Notes under the pieces: generated by a model | The model's database searches: none | Told to the model about the DNA's origin: nothing | What the model saw: only the letters and a program-made list of their open reading frames with translations | Made by a program: the position numbers and the translations under genes | Shown here: one piece after another, positions 41,650 to 49,620 of the stretch | Numbering within the stretch: position 1 is the first letter of the stretch | How the letters are laid out: each line of letters starts with the position of its first letter | Assembly: GCA_002305765.1 (NCBI GenBank) | Contig: DBQU01000043.1 | Coordinates: 1 to 50,349 of the forward strand | From: Deltaproteobacteria bacterium UBA1386 | Lineage (GTDB): Bacteria > Desulfobacterota > Syntrophorhabdia > Syntrophorhabdales > Syntrophorhabdaceae | Reading direction: 5' to 3' | DNA: 50,349 nt

Positions 41650-44600
41650 ATGAACGATTATGATCCGGAGAAGGAACAGGTTGTATCCTCCGGGGGAGAT
41701 GATGGTGTCCGCGTCTTTTTCGATACTCCACCCGACGCGGCTTTCATCATGGACAGCCAAGGGACGCTCATTACGCTCAATGAGAACCTGGCGCGCCGTT
41801 TCAACCACGATGTGGACGAAATGGTGGGCAGCAACATATTCGATTATTTCTCACCCGATGTGGCCCGTAGCAGGAAGGCCCTGATGGAGAGGATAATCAC
41901 GGGGCGAAGGCCCCTTTCCTGCACCGATTTCCGCGATGGTGTCTGGCTCGAGAGCTGTTACTATCCCGTTCTCGACCGGTCAGGGTCGGTGGCGAAGATC
42001 GCGGTGTTCAGTCGCGATGTGACGGCCGTCCGCCGGGCCGAGGAGGCCCTGAGGGAGTCGGAGGAGCGGTACCGGACGGCCATCGAAAATTCCAACGACG
42101 GCGTGGCAATACTGAAAGGGAACATCCATCTTTACGTGAACGGGAAGTTCGTCGAGATCTTCGGCTATGACAGCCCCGCCGACATCATCGGGAAACCGCA
42201 ATCCCTCACCGTCCATCCCGACGACTACCGGAGGGTGGTCGATTTCACACAGCGCAGGCAGCGCGGCGAGATAATACCGGAGCGGTATGAGTTCAAGGGG
42301 GTCAAGCGCAACGGCGACCTCGTCTATATAGAGGTTTCCGCGACGGGGACCACCTACAGGGGGGAGAACGTCGCCCTGGTGTACATGAGGGACGTGACGG
42401 CCAGGCGGACGAGCGAGGAAGAGCTCTGGCTCGCGCGGTTCTCCATCGAACACGCCTCGGAATCGATCTTCTGGATCAGACCCGACGGCAGGTTCGTGTA
42501 CGTGAACGAGGCCGCGTGCAACAAGCTTGGGTACAGGAAGGAGGAGCTTCTCGCTTTGCGGGTCGTAGATGTCGATCCCGACCACACGAAGAGGGAACTC
42601 TCCGCCATAGGCAGGTGCATGGCGGAGGAGGGCTCCATCACTTTCAGGTCCCATCACCAGGCCAAGAATGGCCGCACCTTCCCCGTCGAGGTCATCGCGA
42701 ATCATGTTGCTTACAGCGGGGAGGATTTCATCTTTTGTTTCGCCCGGGACGTCTCCGACAAGGAACTGGCCGAGGAAAGATTGAACGCGGAGCGGCAGAA
42801 GTTCCAGATCCTCATAGAACACGCCCCGTTCGGCATGGCAATGTTCGACAGGGAGGACAGATATCTCTATGTGAACCCAAAGTTCACGGAGATTTTCGGG
42901 TACACGCTTGCCGAGATACCGGACCGGGCCTCATGGTTCGAGCGTGCCTATCCCGACGGGGCCGTGAGGGAGAGCGTGACCGACGCCTGGCATCATGATG
43001 ACGGCACCAAGGATGTCGGGGAGAAAATGCCGAGGACCTTTCCGGTGGTGTGCAAGGACGGGGCGACAAAGCTCATCAATTTCATCACCGTCCGCCTCGA
43101 GAACGGCGACTACATAGTCTCCTTCGAGGACATAACGGAGCGCCGTCTTGCCGAACAGGCACTGGCGAATGAAAAGGAACGACTCGCGGTCACGCTGCGT
43201 TCCATCGGAGATGGCGTGATCGCCACCGACTCCGACGGAAGGATCGTTCTTATGAATGCCGTTGCTGAAGAACTGACGGGATGGAAACAGGAGGAGGCCA
43301 CAGGAACGGATCTTGTCGATGTTTTCCACATCATCAACGAGAGGACTAGGGCACGATGCGAAAGTCCCGTCGACAAGGTACTTCGGATGGGGACGGTCGT
43401 AGGCCTCGCAAACCACACGGCCCTCATCTCGAAGGACGGGCGGGAACTTGTCATAGCCGACAGCGGCGCCCCGATATGGGACAGGGACGGGAATATCGCC
43501 GGTGTGGTGCTTGTCTTTCGTGACGTGACGGAAAAGAAGAGAATGGACGAGGAACTGCAGAAGATGAGCAAGCTTGAGTCAGTGGGTATCCTGGCGGGGG
43601 GAATAGCTCACGATTTCAACAACATCCTCGCGGCTATACTGGGGAACGTGTCTCTGGCAAGAATGTACGCGGAACCTGCAGATGAGAGGGTGCTGAAACG
43701 TCTCGAGGACGCCGAACAGGCGGTATTGAGGGCCAAGGACCTGACCCTCCAGCTTCTGACCTTCTCGAAGGGCGGTTCTCCCATCCTGAAGACGACCTCA
43801 ATCGAAAATGTGGTCAGGGAAACCGCCAGTTTCGCTCTCACGGGCTCCGGGGTCAGGTGCGACTTCATGTTTGCCGAAGACCTTTTCCCCGTGGATATAG
43901 ACGAGGGTCAAATGAGCCAGGTCATAAATAATCTCGTCATCAACTCCCAACAGGCCATGTCCGGTGGCGGGGTGATCACGATCGAGGCGGTGAACCTTGC
44001 TGCCCCCGATGAAATGGTGGAGCACGGTGTTTTACTTCAGCCCGGCAGCTATGTCCGGATATCGGTGAAAGACCGCGGTACGGGGATAGCCCCGGAACAC
44101 GTGCACAAGGTATTCGATCCCTACTTTACGACGAAGGACAAGGGCAGCGGTCTCGGACTCGCGACGTCCTATTCTATCATCAAGAATCACGACGGCCATA
44201 TCACGCTTGATTCCGAACCCGGTTCGGGAACGACCTTCTTTATCTACCTTAAGGCGTCCCGGCGGCGCGCCCCTTCCGTCGTGAGGAGTGTCCGTGACAA
44301 CAGGATCACCACGGTCAGAGCAAGGATCCTCCACATGGACGACGAGGCGATGATACTCAAGACCACGAAGGAGATGCTGGAGGGCCTCGGTTACGATGTG
44401 GCCTGCGCGGCGGATGGCCGGGAGGCGATTGCCAGGTTCCGTGAAGCCGCCGCCGCGGGTACTCCCTTTGATGTCGTCCTTCTCGACATCACCGTCCCCG
44501 GAGGGTTGGGGGGAAAGGGCACGATGAGGGAACTGGTCGCCATAGACCCCGGGGTCAGGGTCATAGTCTCCAGCGGCTACTCCAACGACCCCGTTCTGGC

Positions 44601-44697
44601 AGACCATCGGAAGCACGGTTTCAAAGGCGTCCTCGCCAAACCCTGCCTCATGTCGGAACTGGACGAGATCATAAGGCGGGTGCTGGAAGAAGGCTGA
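41650..44697 (+). CDS. Soluble hybrid sensor histidine kinase with five PAS domains and receiver
   Basis: This is a protein of about 1015 residues. Five PAS/PAC units cover roughly residues 15-630. A HisKA-type domain has the phospho-acceptor SVGILAGGIAHDFNNILAAILG, where His precedes DFNN. The ATPase domain has VINNLVINSQQAM (N box), DRGTGIAPEHV, YFTTKDKGSGLGL and GSGTTFFIYL. The C-terminal receiver (about 895-1015) has HMDDEAM, the phospho-Asp in VVLLDITVPGG and the conserved Lys in LAKPC. No transmembrane segment is visible, so it senses a cytosolic signal, possibly redox or oxygen through PAS cofactors. It is a phosphorelay start; no partner regulator lies nearby. A GAGGTG site supports the ATG at 41650. 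Confidence 0.93.
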   Translation: MNDYDPEKEQVVSSGGDDGVRVFFDTPPDAAFIMDSQGTLITLNENLARRFNHDVDEMVGSNIFDYFSPDVARSRKALMERIITGRRPLSCTDFRDGVWLESCYYPVLDRSGSVAKIAVFSRDVTAVRRAEEALRESEERYRTAIENSNDGVAILKGNIHLYVNGKFVEIFGYDSPADIIGKPQSLTVHPDDYRRVVDFTQRRQRGEIIPERYEFKGVKRNGDLVYIEVSATGTTYRGENVALVYMRDVTARRTSEEELWLARFSIEHASESIFWIRPDGRFVYVNEAACNKLGYRKEELLALRVVDVDPDHTKRELSAIGRCMAEEGSITFRSHHQAKNGRTFPVEVIANHVAYSGEDFIFCFARDVSDKELAEERLNAERQKFQILIEHAPFGMAMFDREDRYLYVNPKFTEIFGYTLAEIPDRASWFERAYPDGAVRESVTDAWHHDDGTKDVGEKMPRTFPVVCKDGATKLINFITVRLENGDYIVSFEDITERRLAEQALANEKERLAVTLRSIGDGVIATDSDGRIVLMNAVAEELTGWKQEEATGTDLVDVFHIINERTRARCESPVDKVLRMGTVVGLANHTALISKDGRELVIADSGAPIWDRDGNIAGVVLVFRDVTEKKRMDEELQKMSKLESVGILAGGIAHDFNNILAAILGNVSLARMYAEPADERVLKRLEDAEQAVLRAKDLTLQLLTFSKGGSPILKTTSIENVVRETASFALTGSGVRCDFMFAEDLFPVDIDEGQMSQVINNLVINSQQAMSGGGVITIEAVNLAAPDEMVEHGVLLQPGSYVRISVKDRGTGIAPEHVHKVFDPYFTTKDKGSGLGLATSYSIIKNHDGHITLDSEPGSGTTFFIYLKASRRRAPSVVRSVRDNRITTVRARILHMDDEAMILKTTKEMLEGLGYDVACAADGREAIARFREAAAAGTPFDVVLLDITVPGGLGGKGTMRELVAIDPGVRVIVSSGYSNDPVLADHRKHGFKGVLAKPCLMSELDEIIRRVLEEG

Positions 44698-44698
44698 G

Positions 44699-44861
44699 AA
44701 ACCGTTGGAATCGTTAGCACCGTTAGAGCCGTTGGAACCGAGAGACGGTTAGCAATAACTTGAGCCTCTTGGGCATTGGAGAAACCTCAACCACCCCATC
44801 ATGCAGAAGCAATGACTTTCTTGTTTCTATCGTTCCAACGGCGCTAACGCGTCCAACGGTC
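44699..44861. repeat. Facing 9-nt repeat arrays, unit CCGTTGGAA (locus G)
   Basis: The left arm (44699-44740) repeats CCGTTGGAA, TCGTTAGCA, CCGTTAGAG, CCGTTGGAA directly after the kinase stop. The right arm (44830-44861) reads TCGTTCCAACGG, CGCTAACGC, GTCCAACGG on the other strand. The spacer between them shows no gene. Confidence 0.75.
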
Positions 44862-45000
44862 AAACCCCTTCCTGTTCGGGATTCGACCTTTCTTTGTCGC
44901 ACGAACCTCTACGGCCGAGCGGCCCCTAACGGTCAAACCCCTTTGGTTCGGGAGTTCAGCCTTTTTTTCCCGCGAAGACCTCCACGGCCGAGCGGCCTTC
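44855..45000. repeat. 73-bp tandem duplication at the 3' end of the NapH/NapG-like gene
   Basis: Two copies of a roughly 73-nt segment (44855-44927 and 44928-45000) share ACGGTCAAACCCCTT at the start and ACGGCCGAGCGGCC at the end, with several substitutions between. The second copy includes the last 15 codons and the stop of the minus-strand gene; the first is a decayed duplicate beyond it that still reads GRSAVEV. Confidence 0.7.
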
Positions 45001-46467
45001 AAGCGGGCATTTGTTCTCGCATATGCCGCAGCCATTGCAGAGGTTATCGACGATGTAGGGCCGCTTGAGGGTGACCTTTCTGCCCTGGCGGTCGATGTCG
45101 TCCATCGTTTCGAAGCGGATCGCCTTTTCCGGGATGGGGCAGTGTTCTTCACATACGAGACAGTTGAGCTTCTTTGCGTAGGGAAGGCAGGTGTTCTTGT
45201 CTATAACGGCGGTGCCGATGACGCTTTTTCGTTTCTGCTCGAGGGGGAGCCGGGGTATGGCGCCGGTGGGGCACACCTGTCCGCAGAGCGTGCAGTTGTA
45301 TTCGCAGTATCCCAGGCGTGGAATGATGACCGGCATGAAGAGGCCAGTGACACCGGCCCGCGTGAGATCGGGGTAAAGGGCGCTGCGCAGGCAGACCTTC
45401 ATGCATTCTCCGCAGCGGACACATTTTTTGAGAAAATCGTCCTCGCTCCTCACGCCTGGAGGGCGAAGGAGGCGGTGGTCCTTCTCGGGGTGTCGGAACG
45501 AGAATGCGCGGGAGAGGAAGAAACCGGAAGCCACGCTCGCCAGAAACATTCGTTTCGACATGACGGGTTGTCTCTGTCCGCCGGTAGCCGACAGAAAGGG
45601 CCTTTTCCACCGCAGCGGGAACTGGACACGGGCGAAGCGGCACCGTGTCCGACACTGCATGCACCGTATGCAGTTGTCAGCCTGAAGTATCTCCTCGTCG
45701 AAGGCGGATGGGCAGTGCGAGCGGCAGTCACCGCAGTCCTTGCAGATCGTGGTGGGGAGTCTCCGGAAGAGGGAGAAACGACCGAGAAGCCCGAGAAGCG
45801 TGCCGAGCGGGCAGATGTTCCTGCACCAGTTCCTCCGTTCAAACCGTTCAAGGATGAGGACGAAAAGGAAGATGGCGAGGGAGAGGAACGCCAGGGGGTA
45901 GAAGGTCTCTCGAAAAGGCAGGATATAGTACCTGAGGAAATCATAGAGAAACGCCACGTTATCCCGTCCTTCTCCGGCAACCTGGTAGAGGCCCGACCAG
46001 CCCGCCCTGGCCACATAGCCGACGAGGGGGTAGAAGACGAGGGTAAGCGCCCTGATGAGGATCGCGATGGGATCAAGAATGCCCGAGATGTTCACGGAAA
46101 AGAGGGCCGTTACCAGAAGCGTGAAAAGAAGATAGTATTTGAATGAGCCCTTCAGGAAACGGATGGGGGTGCTCTTCGGGATCCTCTGCGTGACAAGATC
46201 GATCAAGGTCCCCAAGGGACATATCCAGCCGCAAAAGAACCTTCCCAGGACCACGGTGAAGATCGTCAGCAACAGGGCGGGCAGGAGAAGGAACGTAAAA
46301 CCCTTGACGGCGAGGACGTAGCTTGCAAGCACGAGGGGATTGGCTCTGAAGAAGCTATTGACGGCAACGGTTATCTCATCCTTTCCCCGATAGTCGGTGA
46401 TGATGAAAAGGAAGAGAAAGAGGGCGAGGAAAAGAAGCTGGGAGATACGGGAGGCGGGGAGTCTCAT
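44956..46467 (-). CDS. Membrane ferredoxin protein of the NapH/CcoG type with NapG-like C-terminal domain
   Basis: This is a 503-residue protein. About five transmembrane helices in the first 240 residues carry CGWICPLGT and CRNICPLGT, the NapH-type cysteine motifs. ICKDCGDCRSHCP and NCIRCMQCRTRCR (4Fe-4S) follow. The second half has more clusters (CVRCGECMKVC, CTLCGQVCPTGAIP, CLVCEEHCP, NGCGICENKCP), resembling NapG/MauM. This combination is an inner-membrane electron-transfer hub, likely passing electrons from quinol to a periplasmic or DUF362-type partner. It is downstream of a DUF362 protein and sufCB. The region before the ATG is a repeat array with no ribosome site. Its 3' end carries a tandem duplication. 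Confidence 0.88.
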   Translation of the reverse strand: MRLPASRISQLLFLALFLFLFIITDYRGKDEITVAVNSFFRANPLVLASYVLAVKGFTFLLLPALLLTIFTVVLGRFFCGWICPLGTLIDLVTQRIPKSTPIRFLKGSFKYYLLFTLLVTALFSVNISGILDPIAILIRALTLVFYPLVGYVARAGWSGLYQVAGEGRDNVAFLYDFLRYYILPFRETFYPLAFLSLAIFLFVLILERFERRNWCRNICPLGTLLGLLGRFSLFRRLPTTICKDCGDCRSHCPSAFDEEILQADNCIRCMQCRTRCRFARVQFPLRWKRPFLSATGGQRQPVMSKRMFLASVASGFFLSRAFSFRHPEKDHRLLRPPGVRSEDDFLKKCVRCGECMKVCLRSALYPDLTRAGVTGLFMPVIIPRLGYCEYNCTLCGQVCPTGAIPRLPLEQKRKSVIGTAVIDKNTCLPYAKKLNCLVCEEHCPIPEKAIRFETMDDIDRQGRKVTLKRPYIVDNLCNGCGICENKCPLEGRSAVEVFAGKKG

Positions 46468-46470
46468 AAA

Positions 46471-46688
46471 GACCGTTTTACGTTTTACGTTTTAAGTTAG
46501 AAACCTCATTTGTGTACGTCGTAAACATTTGGGTCTCTTTATGTATCATATATGTGGCCTATTAAAAGTTCTAGGTTTCAGGCTTTGTGTTCTAAGCCGA
46601 GATCGGGGAAGAAAATTGCCGACAACGGGACAGCTATTCTCGTCCTCACGTCCTTCACGTAAAACTTAAAACCTAAAACTTAAAACCC
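46471..46688. repeat. Facing 7-nt repeat arrays, unit AAAACTT / TTTTACG (locus I)
   Basis: The left arm (46471-46505) begins GACCG and repeats TTTTACG, TTTTACG, TTTTAAG. The right arm (46656-46688) repeats AAAACTT, AAAACCT, AAAACTT, AAAACCC and overlaps the stop codon and last codons of the DUF362 gene (RVLSFRF). The spacer (46506-46655) is not recognised as a gene. Confidence 0.75.
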
Positions 46689-47553
46689 TCATCTTCTTCA
46701 CATCCATCTCCCCCAGTCCGCGCTTGTATGCCGTGACCGTCGTGGAGATGTCCTGGGGTTTCATTCCGAAGAGGGTGGTGGCATACGCGTCCGCGGCCAC
46801 GATGTCCCGCGAGGCGATCACCGTGTTGAGGACCTTCACGTCTTTGAGATCCCCTCCCTGGGGGCCGTGATCGGTGAGGATCCGTGTCGCATCGATGACT
46901 ACAAGGTGACTTTTCACGACGCTGTTGACGTCGGACAGGGCGTCTTCTATCCCGCGGTGAATGTATCCCCTGTTGTCCCCCATGATCCCCATCATGTTCT
47001 TGAGACCCAGGGTCAGGCCCGTCAGGCCGTGATGCTTGGCGATGGGTACATTGATGAGCACGTCGGCCTTAAGGGCATCGTCATACAGGGGCCAATCTTT
47101 CAAAAAACGCCCGTTGAGGGCCGTTTTCCTGAAGCGGTCGTTCTCGACGAACCGGACATCGACGTTCTTCATGCCTTTCAAGGCTGCCGGGATGCCGCAG
47201 TTCTCGTAAGAGCGGCGCGCATCGGTGCAGGTGTTGTCGAAGACCTTCACCTTTCTGGCGCCCGAAGCGAGGCATTCCTCAACGATGGTCTTCACCACGA
47301 GGGGGTGGGTGTTCGCGGCATATTCGGGTTTTCTGTCCCAGCCCATGTTGGGTTTGACCACAACGGTGTTTCCCGGCTTCACAAAGGCCCTCATGCCCCC
47401 GAGCGCGGTTATCACCTTCCGGGTGACAGCGGCATAGTCCGTGCCTGTACAGACCGAGACGAGGGGTTGCCCGGCCTGTCCGAAGAGATTTCGTGGAAGC
47501 TGGCTGGCCACAAGGGCCGAAACTCCGAGTTTCAGAAAGTCCCTGCGCTTCAC
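46666..47553 (-). CDS. DUF362 domain protein with Tat-type signal
   Basis: This 295-residue protein has a Tat-like signal MKRRDFLKLGVSALVASQL (RR-D-F-L-K) and a DUF362 domain: VVVKPNMGWDRKPEYAANTHP, ARKVKVFDNTC, INVPIAKHHGLTGLTLGLKNMMG and a late DAYATTLFG segment. DUF362 proteins are iron-sulfur-associated and often occur with NapH-type ferredoxins, which is exactly the downstream gene here. Export to the periplasm by Tat is inferred from the signal. The last seven residues are encoded by the repeat array. Confidence 0.85.
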   Translation of the reverse strand: MKRRDFLKLGVSALVASQLPRNLFGQAGQPLVSVCTGTDYAAVTRKVITALGGMRAFVKPGNTVVVKPNMGWDRKPEYAANTHPLVVKTIVEECLASGARKVKVFDNTCTDARRSYENCGIPAALKGMKNVDVRFVENDRFRKTALNGRFLKDWPLYDDALKADVLINVPIAKHHGLTGLTLGLKNMMGIMGDNRGYIHRGIEDALSDVNSVVKSHLVVIDATRILTDHGPQGGDLKDVKVLNTVIASRDIVAADAYATTLFGMKPQDISTTVTAYKRGLGEMDVKKMRVLSFRF

Positions 47554-47565
47554 GGGTGGTCCTCC

Positions 47566-48792
47566 TCACATCGCATCCTTGTTGCTCCTGTCGATGGCGC
47601 GGTCTATCTCTTGCTTCAGCGGTGTGGGAAGGCCCTTGATATCCACGCTCAGAAAGCCGCGAACGATGGTCGACGTCGCCTCTTCTTCCGTTATCCCCCG
47701 CGACATGAGGTAGTTTATCTCCTCCTGGGCAACCTTTCCCACGGCGGCCTCGTGTGACATGTCGACGCCTTCGACGTGGCCCTCCAGCTGTGGTATCGAA
47801 TCTATGATGCCGCCGCTCAGGAGGAGTCCCTTGCACTCCAGGTGTGCCTTGATATCGGGGGCTTCCCCGATGAGGTGGCCGCGGTTTATGATGTGCGCGC
47901 CGTTGCTGATGGACCTCTGCACTATCTCGGCCCGGCATCCCCTGTTCTTGAGGTAGATCCTTCCGCCGATATCGAGGTAGGAGCCCGAGGTCCCGACGAT
48001 GACGCTGTAGAACATGGCCGTGGCGTTGTCGCCGACGAGGTGCGTCGTGGGATACATCTGGATGGATTTGACGGGCTTCATGCAGATGTAGTTGTTGATG
48101 AAGACGCCGCCTTCCTCGACGCGGGCGACGGAGCGGGGACGGACGCTCATTTCCTCGGCCCAGTTGTGGATCATGGTAAAGCTCAGTTTGGCGCCCTTCT
48201 TGACGAAGAATTCCGATATGCCCACATGGACGCCGCGTTTCATGTGGGGCGACGTCGCGCAGCCGGTGATGATGTGCAGCTCCGATCCCTCCTCGGCGAT
48301 GATGAGGTTATGGACATTCTGCTGGAGGTTCTCCTTGTCGAGGTAAAGGCAGGCCTGGATGGGATAGATGCTCTTGCTTCCGGGCAGGGCCCTGATGACG
48401 TACCCATCGTGGAGGTCCAGGAAGGCCGACGCCGTATACTTGTCCTGGTCCACGGAAACGAGCTTCCAGAAATACTCCTTGACCCAGTCGTGTTTCTTCA
48501 ATGCCTCCGTGACGGGCATGACCTCAATGCCTTCTTCGTCACTATGACAATGGACGACGGTGGTGTCCTTCTGGAAATATGTTCCGCCCCTTCCGGTGTC
48601 GGTCACGTCGAGCCCCGACATTATGAGACGCTGCTGTTCCTCCTCGGGGATAGCGCATATCTCCTCCTCGGCCAGGTACTTGTGGGGCACAAAGGACTTG
48701 TCGAAGGAGTCGAGGTCGACGTCATCCCCGAAGGCGGCTTTCTTACCCACCGCCTGACGGGCCCTCTGTTCAAGCTCTTCTAGACTGTACAT
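47566..48792 (-). CDS. sufB: SufB/SufD-family Fe-S scaffold protein
   Basis: This protein of about 408 residues has the SufBD core of right-handed beta-helix (residues about 100-380), with GCATSPHMKRGVHVGISEFFVKKGAKLSFTMIHNW, MYPTTHLVGDNATAMFYSVI and the late HEAAVGKVAQEEINYLMSRGITEEEA motif typical of SufB. It forms a complex with the SufC ATPase for [4Fe-4S] assembly. No SufD, SufS, SufU or SufE is present in the window, so this is a minimal SufBC system as in several anaerobes. It overlaps sufC by 13 bp; ATG 48792 was chosen because it follows GGAG. Confidence 0.92.
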   Translation of the reverse strand: MYSLEELEQRARQAVGKKAAFGDDVDLDSFDKSFVPHKYLAEEEICAIPEEEQQRLIMSGLDVTDTGRGGTYFQKDTTVVHCHSDEEGIEVMPVTEALKKHDWVKEYFWKLVSVDQDKYTASAFLDLHDGYVIRALPGSKSIYPIQACLYLDKENLQQNVHNLIIAEEGSELHIITGCATSPHMKRGVHVGISEFFVKKGAKLSFTMIHNWAEEMSVRPRSVARVEEGGVFINNYICMKPVKSIQMYPTTHLVGDNATAMFYSVIVGTSGSYLDIGGRIYLKNRGCRAEIVQRSISNGAHIINRGHLIGEAPDIKAHLECKGLLLSGGIIDSIPQLEGHVEGVDMSHEAAVGKVAQEEINYLMSRGITEEEATSTIVRGFLSVDIKGLPTPLKQEIDRAIDRSNKDAM

Positions 48793-49541
48793 TTCACACA
48801 CTCCTCATAGCCTAATCGTCCGATGCACTGAAATATCTCGCGGGGATTGCCCGCGCAGGCCAGGATTCCGTTGTAGAGGACCTGGCCCTTGTCGGCGGGA
48901 ACGTAATCCAGGATATAGCCCGTATGGGTGATGATGAAGCCCATCTTGGTCCGTTCACTCCGTTGCTGAACAAACGGTTTTACATTTGTGCCCGCTCTCG
49001 GAGTGTCCTTTTCCAGGATTTGCGCGATCGTGGTGCCGATGAGGGCCATGTTCTCGATGTCGACGCCTGATTCCGGTTCGTCGAAGAGCATAAGATCAGG
49101 GTCCTGGGCCTTGAGTTGAAGGAGTTCCGAGCGCTTGATCTCCCCGCCCGAGAAACCGGCGTTGACGTCCCTGTCGAGGAATTCCTCAAAGTTGAGGGAC
49201 CGCGCCATTTCCTCGGCATCGACCTTTCTTCTGGCACAGATGTCGATCATCTGCCTCGTCTTGAGGCCGTTTATCGTGGGAGGCCGCTGATAGGACATAC
49301 CGATCCCGAGAGCGGCACGCTCGTTGAGGGGGGCGTGTGTTATGTCCCTCCCCTTGAAGGTTATCTTCCCTTTCTTGACGACGTACTGCGGATAGCCCAT
49401 GATGGTCATGAGAAGGGATGTCTTGCCGGACCCGTTGGGACCAAAAAGGACATGCGTCTCCCCCGGCTTGATCTCAAGGTCGATGTCCTTGAGGAGCATC
49501 TTTCCCGCCAACTCCACCTGCAGGTCTTCGATTATCAACAT
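48780..49541 (-). CDS. sufC: Fe-S assembly ATPase SufC
   Basis: This 253-residue ABC ATPase has Walker A GPNGSGKTSLL, a Q-loop in YQRPP, signature FSGGEIKRSELLQL, Walker B PDLMLFDEPESGVD and an H-loop in FIITHTG. The SufC-specific Lys/Arg signature region (KRSELLQL) and the YGxxP-type TINGLKTRQM support SufC rather than a transporter ATPase. It powers SufB-dependent cluster assembly. It is first in the unit sufC-sufB-DUF362-NapH-like. Confidence 0.95.
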   Translation of the reverse strand: MLIIEDLQVELAGKMLLKDIDLEIKPGETHVLFGPNGSGKTSLLMTIMGYPQYVVKKGKITFKGRDITHAPLNERAALGIGMSYQRPPTINGLKTRQMIDICARRKVDAEEMARSLNFEEFLDRDVNAGFSGGEIKRSELLQLKAQDPDLMLFDEPESGVDIENMALIGTTIAQILEKDTPRAGTNVKPFVQQRSERTKMGFIITHTGYILDYVPADKGQVLYNGILACAGNPREIFQCIGRLGYEECVKCTV

Positions 49542-49576
49542 GGCCCACTCCTTTATTCTAATTGTTCCTGAATCTA

Positions 49577-49605
49577 ATTATCCGCTTCTGTTTGTCAAGG
49601 GTCAA
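49577..49605 (-). promoter_or_regulatory. Promoter of the sufC operon
   Basis: On the minus strand, TTGACC (49600-49605) and GATAAT (49577-49582) are 17 bp apart. Two direct copies of AATTAGA 17 bp apart lie downstream (49563-49585), possibly an Rrf2/IscR-type site, but no canonical consensus was matched. Confidence 0.55.
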
Positions 49606-49607
49606 GG

Positions 49608-49613
49608 CTATAC
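49608..49613 (+). promoter_or_regulatory. -10 box of the sulfite-oxidase-fold gene, leaderless geometry
   Basis: TATACT lies 7 nt before the ATG at 49621 with no ribosome binding site between. The -35 region overlaps the divergent sufC promoter and is weak. Confidence 0.4.
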
Positions 49614-49620
49614 TTGTGAT

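Noticed and set aside
49399..49620. N-terminal extension of the molybdopterin protein
   Set aside because: The extension overlaps sufC on the other strand and lacks a signal sequence; the ATG at 49621 precedes a hydrophobic leader.
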